Assembly (NCBI GenBank): GCA_964558655.1
Contig: CAZLEX010000002.1
Coordinates: forward strand, 68,589-132,588
Reading direction: 5' to 3'
Origin: RGIG6353 sp964558655
GTDB lineage: Bacteria; Bacillota; Clostridia; Oscillospirales; SIG627
DNA: 64,000 bases
The notes under the pieces were generated by a model that saw nothing but the letters and a program-made list of their open reading frames with translations, had not been told where the DNA came from and ran no database searches. Every line of letters starts with the position of its first letter. Position 1 is the stretch's first letter. This document shows positions 49,405-57,257 of this stretch, piece by piece. A program made the position numbers and the translations under genes.

Positions 49405-51231
49405 ATGAATGTAAAAAAATGGTTTGCGGTGTTTTTTTCAACGCTTCTCTTCCTCCTGCTTTTGTGGGCGGGGGTAAATTTCTTCGTCGATCCTTTCGGC
49501 GTGTTCGGAGACACCCTTCTTTCATACAGCGAATACAGCATGACGCAAAACCCGCGTGTATCCAAAATTGCCTACCTTGACCGTCATTATGAGGAGTACG
49601 ACGCATATGTCGTAGGCTGTTCAAAGTCAAGTTCACTTCCGACCGAAAGCCTGAACAAATATTTCGGAGCGAATTTTTACAACATGATAATGTACGGCGG
49701 AGATATGTATGATATCGAAAAGACCGTTGAGTATATTCTCGAAAATTACACTGCGGGCAATATCGTCGTGGCAATAGGTCTCGAAGAGGCAAACGCGTTT
49801 AACACCGAAGCCGATGAAATAAAAGGCAATTTGCACGCAAAGGTTGACGGTTCGGGGCTTGTTCCGTTTTATTTCAAGTACCTTTTTCTCAATCCCGAAT
49901 ATGCACGCGAAAAACTCACATCGTATTTTAACCGCTCCTACCTCATAACTTCCCAAGAGGTCTTTGTTTCGGAAACGGGCACCTATAACAAGTCTCTGCG
50001 TGACAGCGAAAAAATCCCCGTGCTTGAGAAGTATCTCGAAGAAAATCCGGACTTTTCCGAAGGAGAGGGAAAGTACAAAATGAAAGACGCCGACAAGTGC
50101 GTCGAAAGTCTCGGCCGCATTGACGAAATGTGTAGGGAACACGGTGCGAAGCTCACGGTAATTGCCTGCCCGATATACGAGGGCGAGCTTAAGCTTTACG
50201 ATGAGAGTGCGGTTATTTCCTATTATAAAAAGATAGCCGAAACGGTCGATTTTTGGAACTTTTCGGGGCATACGGCGGTAAGTTCGGAGCCGAGATATTT
50301 TTACGACTCTCTCCACTTCCGCAACTGCGTCGGAGAGATGATGCTTGCGAAAATGTTTTCCGACAGCGATGTTTTCGTTCCCGAAAAATTCGGAGAGTAC
50401 ATCACTTTTGAAAACCGCGAGGAGATGACGGAGTATCTGTTTTCTCCCGCCGAAGAAGAGAATACGGTGAAAAATCTTCCCGTGCTTATGTATCATCACT
50501 TTACCCTGACAGGTACGGAGGATACGGTGAGTGCCGAGCTTTTCGACGAACATCTTACGGCTCTGGAAAATGCGGGATATACCGTGATATCGCTTGCCGA
50601 TGCCGAAAATTATGTAAAACGGGGAGAGGAGCTTCCCGAAAAGCCCGTGCTCATAACCATAGACGACGGCTATTCGTCGGCAGTCGATATTGCCGCACCC
50701 ATACTTGAAAAGCATAACGCACACGCCGCCGTCGCTGTCATAGGGTGTTCGATAGGGCACTCGACCTATAAAGATACGGATATCGGAATAACGGAGCATT
50801 TTTCGCTCGAAGAGGCTCTGCCCTATGTTAAAAACGGCACTTTGACCGTAATTTCTCACACATGGGATATGCACATGGTCAAGAGCCTTGACGGAGAGGA
50901 TTGCCGTGAGGGAGTGCTCATGCTTGAGAGCGAGAGCGAGGAGGATTACCTTGAGGCTCTCGAAGAAGATTTTGAAAAAATAAGCAATGTGCTCTTTGAG
51001 GCGTACGGTACGGAAGTGACGGCGGTAGCCTACCCTCAGGGGCTTTATTCGAAAATTTCCGAAGTGTTTTTAGCCGAAAAGGGCGTTAATATAACATTTA
51101 CTACGGAATGGGGAACAAATCAGATAATAAAGGGCGTTGAGCAGACTTTGAGACAGCTGTGCAGATTTTCCGTTGACGGCGGTGTCGACGGGGAGACGCT
51201 CGTAAAAATATTGGAAAGTGCAGGGTTATAA
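49405..51231 (+). CDS. Fusion of SGNH (AlgJ/DltD-like) domain and polysaccharide deacetylase
   Basis: 608 residues. One N-terminal transmembrane anchor (about 5-23), then an SGNH-type domain with VVGCSKSSSLP (candidate Ser 73/75) and YFYDSLHFRNCVGEMML (Asp 301, His 304), as in AlgJ/DltD-like acyltransfer partners. From about residue 358 a NodB-like deacetylase domain follows: LPVLMYHHF, ITIDDGYSSA (Asp 420/421) and SHTWDMH (His 485 and His 490, one residue further apart than the usual HxxxH), then TAVAYPQGLYS. Predicted to act outside the membrane on a polymer: remove N- or O-acetyl and help add another acyl. Starts 11 bp after the MBOAT gene and ends one base before the carrier-protein gene. 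Confidence 0.85.
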   Translation: MNVKKWFAVFFSTLLFLLLLWAGVNFFVDPFGVFGDTLLSYSEYSMTQNPRVSKIAYLDRHYEEYDAYVVGCSKSSSLPTESLNKYFGANFYNMIMYGGDMYDIEKTVEYILENYTAGNIVVAIGLEEANAFNTEADEIKGNLHAKVDGSGLVPFYFKYLFLNPEYAREKLTSYFNRSYLITSQEVFVSETGTYNKSLRDSEKIPVLEKYLEENPDFSEGEGKYKMKDADKCVESLGRIDEMCREHGAKLTVIACPIYEGELKLYDESAVISYYKKIAETVDFWNFSGHTAVSSEPRYFYDSLHFRNCVGEMMLAKMFSDSDVFVPEKFGEYITFENREEMTEYLFSPAEEENTVKNLPVLMYHHFTLTGTEDTVSAELFDEHLTALENAGYTVISLADAENYVKRGEELPEKPVLITIDDGYSSAVDIAAPILEKHNAHAAVAVIGCSIGHSTYKDTDIGITEHFSLEEALPYVKNGTLTVISHTWDMHMVKSLDGEDCREGVLMLESESEEDYLEALEEDFEKISNVLFEAYGTEVTAVAYPQGLYSKISEVFLAEKGVNITFTTEWGTNQIIKGVEQTLRQLCRFSVDGGVDGETLVKILESAGL

Positions 51232-51232
51232 A

Positions 51233-51529
51233 ATGGATTTGAAAAAAGTATTTAAAAAAGCTCAAAGCGAAGTGACGGAGACCTTAGCCGATATCGATGC
51301 GGGAGAGGTGCTTGAGAAGTTTTTTCAACAGAAGAAACCGGACGCAAAACTTGACCGTGACACCAATCTTTTTGAAAACGGTTTTGTAAATTCCATGTTC
51401 GCTTTAGAGACTGTCATGTTCATCGAAAAAACATTTAATGTCAAACTTGCGAAAAAGGATATCACGAAAGAAAACCTTTCAAGCATAAACAAAATGGTAC
51501 TTCTTGTGGAAAGGCTTAAAAATGAGTGA
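51233..51529 (+). CDS. Acyl carrier protein (DltC-like role)
   Basis: 98-residue four-helix carrier. Seen: LDRDTNLFENGFVNSMFALETVMFIEK-type helix II region; the phosphopantetheine serine is Ser 54 in FVNSM, where most carriers have DSL/DSM. The frame extends to 51218, but the ATG at 51233 follows the upstream stop by one base. Its stop overlaps the FkbH start by eight bases, indicating coupling. Most likely carries the group activated by FkbH. Confidence 0.85.
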   Translation: MDLKKVFKKAQSEVTETLADIDAGEVLEKFFQQKKPDAKLDRDTNLFENGFVNSMFALETVMFIEKTFNVKLAKKDITKENLSSINKMVLLVERLKNE

Positions 51530-52571
51530 AAAGATAAAATGCGTTGTTTTCGACCTTGACGGCACTCTCTGGGAGGGCACGCTTGCCGAAAGCGACGATG
51601 TTAAACTCAAAAAAGGCGTGAAAGAACTGCTCGAACAGCTTGACAGGCGGGGTATTCTCATGTCCGTTGCGAGTAAAAATAATTTTGACACGGCAAAGAA
51701 AATACTCTGTCGCGAGGGACTTTTCGACTACTTTTTACTTCCGCAAATAAGCTGGAATCCGAAATCGGCGGCTCTCGAAGAAATATCGGCGGGACTTAAT
51801 CTTTCCCTTCGTGAGTTTGCCTTTGTCGACGACACGCCTGAGGAGAGGGACGAAGTGCTTTTCGCACACCCCGAAGTGAGAGTGTACGACGCCGAAGAAC
51901 TCTTCGATATTCCCGAATATGAAGAATTTTGCCCGAAATTCGTGACGGAGGATTCACGCCTCCGACGCAAGCTTTATCAAAACGACCTGCGTCTCAAGGA
52001 GGACGAAAAAAATTTTTGCGGAACCAACGAAGAATTTTTAAAGACTCTCGGCATGAAACTCACCGTGTCGAAAGTGACCGAAGGAGACCTGGAGAGAGTG
52101 GAGGAGCTCACACGGCGTACCCACCAACTCAATTCTACCGGACGCACATTTTCCTTTGAGGAACTTAACCGTATAAAAGACGACGAAAACTACATTTTTC
52201 TTATAGTTTCTCTTGAAAACAGGTACGGAGACTGCGGTAAAGTGGGGCTTGCCCTCATGGAAAAAAGCGATGACGCATATATCATAAAACTTCTCATCAT
52301 GTCCTGCCGGGTGATGTCTTTGGGGATAGGTTCCGCCATGCTGGTCTACCTGTCCTCGCTGGCGGTGCGTGACAAAAAACGGCTGCTCGCAGATTTCGTA
52401 TTTACCGACCGTAACCGTATTATGTATATCACATACAAAATGTTCGGCTTTTCGGACAACAGTGAGGACGACGCACCGTCGGCACTTCTGGAATGGGACG
52501 GAGAACCCAGAACTATGCCGGATTTTTTCGAGGTACATGACGAGACGGGAGAAAAAGATGAAAGAGACTGA
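51522..52571 (+). CDS. FkbH-like HAD phosphatase with GNAT-like domain
   Basis: 349 residues. N-terminal HAD domain with CVVFDLDGTLWEGTL (Asp 11 and Asp 13) and FVDDTPEERDEVLF. The C-terminal half is GNAT-like (TRRTHQLNSTGRTFSFEEL, a hallmark of FkbH, and GIGSAMLVYL). Known FkbH proteins take 1,3-bisphosphoglycerate and load a glyceryl unit onto a carrier protein for polyketide and tetronate pathways. No polyketide genes are nearby, and the partner here is an MBOAT, so glyceryl transfer to a cell-surface polymer is proposed (inference). Overlaps the carrier-protein stop and the ProX-like start. Confidence 0.9.
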   Translation: MSEKIKCVVFDLDGTLWEGTLAESDDVKLKKGVKELLEQLDRRGILMSVASKNNFDTAKKILCREGLFDYFLLPQISWNPKSAALEEISAGLNLSLREFAFVDDTPEERDEVLFAHPEVRVYDAEELFDIPEYEEFCPKFVTEDSRLRRKLYQNDLRLKEDEKNFCGTNEEFLKTLGMKLTVSKVTEGDLERVEELTRRTHQLNSTGRTFSFEELNRIKDDENYIFLIVSLENRYGDCGKVGLALMEKSDDAYIIKLLIMSCRVMSLGIGSAMLVYLSSLAVRDKKRLLADFVFTDRNRIMYITYKMFGFSDNSEDDAPSALLEWDGEPRTMPDFFEVHDETGEKDERD

Positions 52572-53070
52572 AGAAATACTTGCTTTTCTTGACAGGAGCG
52601 GTGTGAGTTACGAAAAATTTCTACACGAAGAATGTAACACTATTCGAGAAAAGGCAGAGCTTGACAGCAGGTTTGGAATAAAAGCGAAACATTGCAAAAA
52701 TATTTTTTTAACCGATCGCAAACAGCGTGTGTTTTTCCTACTTGTGATACCTTTTGAAAAGACTTTCCGCACTGCCGAAGTGTCCAAACAGCTCGGAACA
52801 TCACGCCTGAGTTTTGCAAGCGAAGAATTGCTTATGGAAAAGCTCAGGTGCCGTTCGGGACATCTTTCTTCTCTCTGTCTGCTTTACGACAGGGAGGAAG
52901 AAATAAAGCTGGTGCTTGACCGTGACCTTATGCGTGAGGAGGCTCTCTGTTTTCACCCGGCCGAGAACACCGTAACACTAACCCTTTCGACGCAGAGCTT
53001 TGTGTCCGAACTTTGTCCGAAACTTTTTCACACACCCGTTTTTGTAACGGTAAGCACACCTATTCCGTAA
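52558..53070 (+). CDS. ProX/YbaK-type aminoacyl-tRNA deacylase
   Basis: 170 residues of the YbaK/ProRS editing-domain fold. Seen: EILAFLDRSGVSYEKFLHEEC at the start (typical of prolyl-tRNA editing proteins), GIKAKHCKNIFLTDRKQRVFFLLVIP with the conserved lysine, and the C-terminal LSTQSFVSEL. Known members clear mischarged tRNA, for example Ala-tRNA-Pro. GGGAG precedes ATG 52558. It overlaps FkbH by 14 bases. Its link to the acyl-transfer operon is unclear; it may be a passenger. Confidence 0.85.
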   Translation: MKETEEILAFLDRSGVSYEKFLHEECNTIREKAELDSRFGIKAKHCKNIFLTDRKQRVFFLLVIPFEKTFRTAEVSKQLGTSRLSFASEELLMEKLRCRSGHLSSLCLLYDREEEIKLVLDRDLMREEALCFHPAENTVTLTLSTQSFVSELCPKLFHTPVFVTVSTPIP

Positions 53071-53091
53071 AATAAAACGGAGGTGTTATAT

Positions 53092-54573
53092 ATGAAAAAA
53101 ATCAAACGCCCGAAAAAACGGGCGTGTTTTTTTGTCTGGATTTGGCTTAAATGTGAGGAGTGCGAAAAAGGATTTGAAAAAGATTTTAACGAAAGGTTCG
53201 TGATTGACCATAATATTTTTCGTGACACTGTTCTCTATCTGTCCGAATACTCCACGACAATTATAGCCGCTGTCACGAAAGAACAGCTTGAAGATATATT
53301 GAAAGACCGTCGGTGTGAGGGAGTGAGCGAGTACAAACGGCTTTGTCCGAAAAAAATGTCGGAGAAAATTCTTTCTCAGATGAATTTCGCAACGCCTGTG
53401 CAACATGAGACAAATGTGTCAGGTGTGATAGGAATGATTTCTGCCGAGCGGGAAATATTTTATTCGCCGTCTCCACAACTTATGACAGCCGTGAGGGAGG
53501 GAAGAATAAGCGTACTCGATTATCCCGTGCCGTCTGTTCCCGCTCTTCACCCTTCCGTTGTCCTCTCGCAGATTATAGGGGAAGAGGTTTATGCCGAAGG
53601 CGGAGTTTACAGAGGCGTCTGTCCCGACGCAAGCGTTGTTTTTTCGACTTCGGAAACCGAAACCGATGTGCTTCTCGCAACCGAAAAAATGATAGAGAGG
53701 GGAATAAAAATCATTAATTTCAGTGCGGGCATTTTCTCCGACGGCTATACGGATTTTGACCGTCAGATAGACAGGCTTGCCGAGAGAAACTCTCTTCTGT
53801 TTGTCACGGCGGCGGGCAACAGGCGTTATGTCACAAGTCCGGGACGGGCATACAATGTGCTCTGCGTCGGCAATCTTCAGACCAAAGATTCTCCCTCGTC
53901 ATTTCTCTCTCCCACTTGGAGTACCCGCTGTCCGAACGAGGTCAACTGCTCGGCGTTCGTCTCATCTCCCACTCTTGCACATAAGCCCGATGTATGTGCA
54001 CCGGGTACATACATTCCGTATGTTCTGCCTAATTACGAGGTGTACGCTTTGAACATCGGCACAAGCTTTGCGTGTCCGTGGGTATCGGGACTTGCTCTTC
54101 TTATTTCCGAAGAGCGTCGGGATATCCCGTCCCTCGCACTCAAGGCACTAATAGCTCTCTCCTGCAACACTTCGGTCGTGTCCTGTGCCGACAATCCCGC
54201 AATAGATGGGGAACCTTTTATGCGGGAGAGAACGGGATTCGGTGCGATTGATTTTTTATCCTCTCTCGAAATGGCACGCGGTGCCTTGATTGAGACTTTT
54301 TCGGGCACCGCTTTGACACGCACGGCGTTTTTAAGTGAGGGAGATACCCTTTTTGCCGCAGTTTGCTACAACGCGAATATCTCCCGTCCCGATGAAAATA
54401 TCATTCTTGAGCTGTCGGTACAGGACAGTCGCATATCCTGCTTTGCACAGGGACAAAATCTGCATATTGTCAAATATTTTTCACCCTCTTCTCAAAGAGC
54501 CGTTATAAGCGTTTCGGGTAATATTCTTTCGGAATATGCCTTTGTCCTTTACATAAAAAAGCGGGAGATGTGA
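53092..54573 (+). CDS. Subtilisin-family (S8) serine protease, cytoplasmic type
   Basis: 493 residues without signal peptide. Catalytic elements: probable His 153 in ALHPSVVLSQIIG, oxyanion Asn 243 in FVTAAGNRR, nucleophile Ser 325 in NIGTSFACPWVSG. The Asp is doubtful: Asp 143 in ISVLDYPVP is the best candidate, only ten residues before the His, where subtilases usually have about 30. GGAGG eight bases before ATG 53092 supports the start. The first codons lie over a terminator-like hairpin, so a downstream start such as GTG near 53202 is also possible. The convergent phage-like cassette begins just beyond. Confidence 0.82.
   Translation: MKKIKRPKKRACFFVWIWLKCEECEKGFEKDFNERFVIDHNIFRDTVLYLSEYSTTIIAAVTKEQLEDILKDRRCEGVSEYKRLCPKKMSEKILSQMNFATPVQHETNVSGVIGMISAEREIFYSPSPQLMTAVREGRISVLDYPVPSVPALHPSVVLSQIIGEEVYAEGGVYRGVCPDASVVFSTSETETDVLLATEKMIERGIKIINFSAGIFSDGYTDFDRQIDRLAERNSLLFVTAAGNRRYVTSPGRAYNVLCVGNLQTKDSPSSFLSPTWSTRCPNEVNCSAFVSSPTLAHKPDVCAPGTYIPYVLPNYEVYALNIGTSFACPWVSGLALLISEERRDIPSLALKALIALSCNTSVVSCADNPAIDGEPFMRERTGFGAIDFLSSLEMARGALIETFSGTALTRTAFLSEGDTLFAAVCYNANISRPDENIILELSVQDSRISCFAQGQNLHIVKYFSPSSQRAVISVSGNILSEYAFVLYIKKREM
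53106..53133 (+). terminator. Terminator-like hairpin inside the 5' end of the subtilase ORF
   Basis: A perfect seven-base G+C-rich stem ACGCCCG/CGGGCGT with AAAAAA loop is followed by seven T residues, located at codons 5-14 of the subtilase gene. It has every feature of an intrinsic terminator. It may end most transcripts of the FkbH/ProX operon or attenuate the protease gene. Confidence 0.75.
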
Positions 54574-54586
54574 CTCTCCCGTTTTT
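54555..54586. terminator. Bidirectional terminator between subtilase and phage-like cassette
   Basis: CGGGAGA/TCTCCCG stem (54562-54568 with 54575-54581) with TTTTT on the right and AAAAAA on the left. It overlaps the subtilase stop. Confidence 0.85.
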
Positions 54587-54812
54587 ATCGCTTTTCGGAC
54601 CGTATTTCCAGCTTTTCTATGCGGTGTTCGCAAACTTTGTTTTTTATTTCGAGCTGTGTAACCCTCTCCGACAGGTCGGTGCACACGCTCATTTTCTTTT
54701 CCAACTGTTCCAGACGGTATTTGACGAGCTTTTGAGTGGAGAAAACACCGCCGAAAGAACCCAAAGCCGTCCCCGCAAAACTGAGCAGGGCAACGATTAC
54801 GGCGTCGGTCAT
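54585..54812 (-). CDS. Small phage-type protein, membrane helix plus coiled coil
   Basis: 75 residues: one hydrophobic, Gly/Ala-rich helix at about 3-24, then a coiled coil (YRLEQLEKKMS, SERVTQLEIKNK, HRIEKLEIRSEK). This layout is typical of small phage proteins next to holins (XhlA-like or similar). Four-base overlap with the preceding holin-like gene. Last gene of the cassette. Confidence 0.7.
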   Translation of the reverse strand: MTDAVIVALLSFAGTALGSFGGVFSTQKLVKYRLEQLEKKMSVCTDLSERVTQLEIKNKVCEHRIEKLEIRSEKR

Positions 54813-55018
54813 TTCTCTTCTCCGCTCTCTTTGCCTGCGGCGTCCACATAACCTTCCGACAAAATGTAGGCTATGAGAGTTCCCGACGAAACGATGAGGG
54901 AACAGACCGTTACAATTTCGCTTTCGGGGAATTTGAGAAGAACCATAACGGGTGTTACAAACCCCGCAACGCCCGACCAGAATTTACGGCTGGACAGTTT
55001 TCTTTTCAGTTCGTTCAT
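54809..55018 (-). CDS. Phage holin-like protein
   Basis: 69 residues with two hydrophobic segments (about 14-30 and 35-53), an N-terminal SSRKFWSGVAGFV as in many Firmicutes phage holins, and a charged C-terminus (AAGKESGEEK). Overlaps both neighbours by four bases. Holins form membrane pores that release an endolysin, but no endolysin gene is seen in this cassette. Confidence 0.75.
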   Translation of the reverse strand: MNELKRKLSSRKFWSGVAGFVTPVMVLLKFPESEIVTVCSLIVSSGTLIAYILSEGYVDAAGKESGEEK

Positions 55019-55197
55019 ATTTCTTCCTCCTCAATAACTATGTTTTCGCTTTCACGCAGCTTTTCCGACAGTTCGAGATATTCGTTTTCGCTTATACGGT
55101 CGAGCATGAGAAAGAGGTCGAGCTTTGAAAACAATGATTCGTGTGAATATTTTTTCTTTGACAGTATTATCAAGAGATATTCGTAAGTTTTATTCAT
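55015..55197 (-). CDS. Small phage tail-region protein, XkdX-like
   Basis: 60 residues, helical, with LDLFLMLDRISENEYLELSEKLRE resembling the C-terminal half of XkdX-type proteins that follow tail fibre genes in Firmicutes prophages. Match is by general pattern only. It is 11 bp after the large tail-type gene and overlaps the holin-like gene. Confidence 0.6.
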   Translation of the reverse strand: MNKTYEYLLIILSKKKYSHESLFSKLDLFLMLDRISENEYLELSEKLRESENIVIEEEEI

Positions 55198-55208
55198 TTT
55201 TTCTCCTT

Positions 55209-57257
55209 TCAGCTTTTGAGTTCAAGCAGGGATATGCGGGCGTCGAGAGTGACAAGGGTATCTATAATGCTTTCAAACACGCTTGAGGCGTCTCTCGTGT
55301 ATTCAATGGAAAGTACGCCTTCCGACGCTTCGAGTGTGTTAAATTCCCGCAGAAGTTCGGCTTTTTCTCCGAGAGTTATCGGTACCTGTTCGGGTTCTTT
55401 TGACACATAGAGAAATTCAACGGGAAATTCTCCGTGACTTTTGGAGAGGAACGCCTGCACGCTTGAGGCGTCGGGAAAATCTTCGCTTTTCAGTTTCAGG
55501 TATATCTTGTCGCCTCTCACATGACAGCATTCTTCGCTTAGGTCGTCGGCATAGGGGAAATGAGTGCAAAATCCCATGTCGTAGTACATTCCCGGATAAA
55601 ATTCTTTTGCATCTTCAAGAGAGGGGGAGGTTAAGGAAAACACGGTGTATCCGTCCTCACACTCTTCTTCGAGCGCGACACTTTCGGTGCCGTCGGCGGT
55701 GTAGCGGGAAGTTCGGTATACTGTATGTCCTGCCTCCGTTCTTCCGGTTATAACGCTGTCGGCAAATTTTCCGCACTCTCCCGAAATCGAGCAGAGTGGG
55801 CGGGAGAGGGGAAGTGTATATATTTTTTCAAAGTGCTTTTCATATGTGCCGTCGGAGCCGAATTGCCTTATCATCGGAAAAACTTTGTCACAGCAAAGGC
55901 GTGTGTTAGCATAGATATACAGACGCACTTTGACGACAGACGGGCTTTCCAGCGTAAATTCGGCGTCTCCCGAAACGGAACGGGCAATGTATGCCGATTT
56001 TTCGCTACTGTAAACGAACACTCCGCACCGTCCCGTGCCTCCGGACACGACATAGTGCCCCGCGTCGAGAGTGAAATCGGCGGGGGTAATTTCGGCGTAG
56101 GACTTCATGTCACCCGTCTCTCCCGTAACGCTTACACAGCCGTCGCTTTCAACGCTGTATTTTACTCCTCCGCTTTCGTATTCGCTTTCTATGGTATACG
56201 GAAACGAAATGTAGTTTTTTCCGCAGTGACTTATGAAGATTTTCCCTGAGTCTCCCGCACTTTCTATCTTTACGGGGTTTGTGCGGGAGGGAGCGTGCTC
56301 CTGAAAAGAAGTCCCGGTAAGCTCGGCTTTTTCGGGGACTTTTGCGTCGGCGTCGTAAACCGTTATACGCTCTCCCGTGTATTTGCCGATTACGGCACTT
56401 GAGACAAGGAAGAGTTTTTCGCACACTTTGCCCAAAGCCTTTTCAACGCCTGATACACGCTCTTCACGCAGTTTTTCTCCCGCAACTCTGCCGCGTTCGG
56501 CACTTATGCGTTCGGCTTCCGCAAGCGAGCGTTCGTTTTCGGCACAAATTCTTTTTTGTTCTCCCTCTTCACGCAGTTTTTCGCTCTCCTGCCTGTCGTT
56601 TTCTCCCGCCTTCCTTTCGTATTCGGAAAGGGAGAGAGAACTGTCGCGGGAAAGAAGCGTGTCAATGCAGTCTTTTACACGCTCCAGCGACAAATTCATC
56701 GAATTTTCAGCCCCGCCGGTATGGGAGGCGATTCTTCGACATTCTTCGGCATAGCCCGAGCAGGCGAGGGTGCTGTCTTTACAGCTTTCTTCGGCACTCA
56801 GAGCGTTCTTTGCGGAAATTTCGGCGTTCTTTTCGGACGCTGCCGCTTCTTTTGCCGAATTTTCGGCTTCGTCTGCCTTTTCGCATACCTGTGAGACATA
56901 CTGTGCGTAGGCGTTTTCACTCACGGTGGGCACCTCTCCCGAAGACAGCGTTCCCTCAACGAAAAATTCAGCCCGGTTTGTCGTTGATATGCTGTAAGTC
57001 CCGCATACTCCGAGAACGCTCACATAGACATTCCCACGCACCAGCACTTCGGCGGGAATGTAGTAAACGCCGCCGTCACGCACCCCCGCGACATCGTAGA
57101 CGGTGGGACTTGAGGCGTGCCTGAACCTGACTGTGAGGGAATATCCGTCCCACTTTTTGTCACATTCGAGCGTAAAAGAGGCAAAGGCGACAGCACCTTC
57201 GGCGACGGTGGATTGTCCCGATATTTCCAAACTTTGCCCTCTTACAAGAAATTTCAT
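55209..57257 (-). CDS. Phage baseplate/tail-fibre-like protein with coiled coil
   Basis: 682 residues. The N-terminal ~100 residues (MKFLVRGQSLEISGQ, AFASFTLECDKKWDGYSLTVRF) resemble upper-baseplate (BppU-like) proteins. A long Ala/Glu/Arg-rich helical stretch (about 120-285) with repeated ER/EAER patterns suggests a trimeric coiled coil, followed by beta-rich C-terminal domains that could bind a receptor or glycan. AAGGG precedes ATG 57257; the longer frame to 57380 runs through non-coding sequence. First gene of a four-gene cassette with no capsid, sheath, terminase or integrase nearby. Confidence 0.75.
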   Translation of the reverse strand: MKFLVRGQSLEISGQSTVAEGAVAFASFTLECDKKWDGYSLTVRFRHASSPTVYDVAGVRDGGVYYIPAEVLVRGNVYVSVLGVCGTYSISTTNRAEFFVEGTLSSGEVPTVSENAYAQYVSQVCEKADEAENSAKEAAASEKNAEISAKNALSAEESCKDSTLACSGYAEECRRIASHTGGAENSMNLSLERVKDCIDTLLSRDSSLSLSEYERKAGENDRQESEKLREEGEQKRICAENERSLAEAERISAERGRVAGEKLREERVSGVEKALGKVCEKLFLVSSAVIGKYTGERITVYDADAKVPEKAELTGTSFQEHAPSRTNPVKIESAGDSGKIFISHCGKNYISFPYTIESEYESGGVKYSVESDGCVSVTGETGDMKSYAEITPADFTLDAGHYVVSGGTGRCGVFVYSSEKSAYIARSVSGDAEFTLESPSVVKVRLYIYANTRLCCDKVFPMIRQFGSDGTYEKHFEKIYTLPLSRPLCSISGECGKFADSVITGRTEAGHTVYRTSRYTADGTESVALEEECEDGYTVFSLTSPSLEDAKEFYPGMYYDMGFCTHFPYADDLSEECCHVRGDKIYLKLKSEDFPDASSVQAFLSKSHGEFPVEFLYVSKEPEQVPITLGEKAELLREFNTLEASEGVLSIEYTRDASSVFESIIDTLVTLDARISLLELKS

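Noticed and set aside
49633..50874. 413-codon open frame on the minus strand
   Set aside because: Antisense shadow of the SGNH-deacetylase fusion gene, which has clear catalytic motifs and operon context on the plus strand.
56342..57124. 260-codon Arg/His/Pro-rich frame on the plus strand
   Set aside because: Antisense to the coiled-coil part of the tail-type gene; the composition is a by-product of Ala/Glu-rich codons on the other strand.
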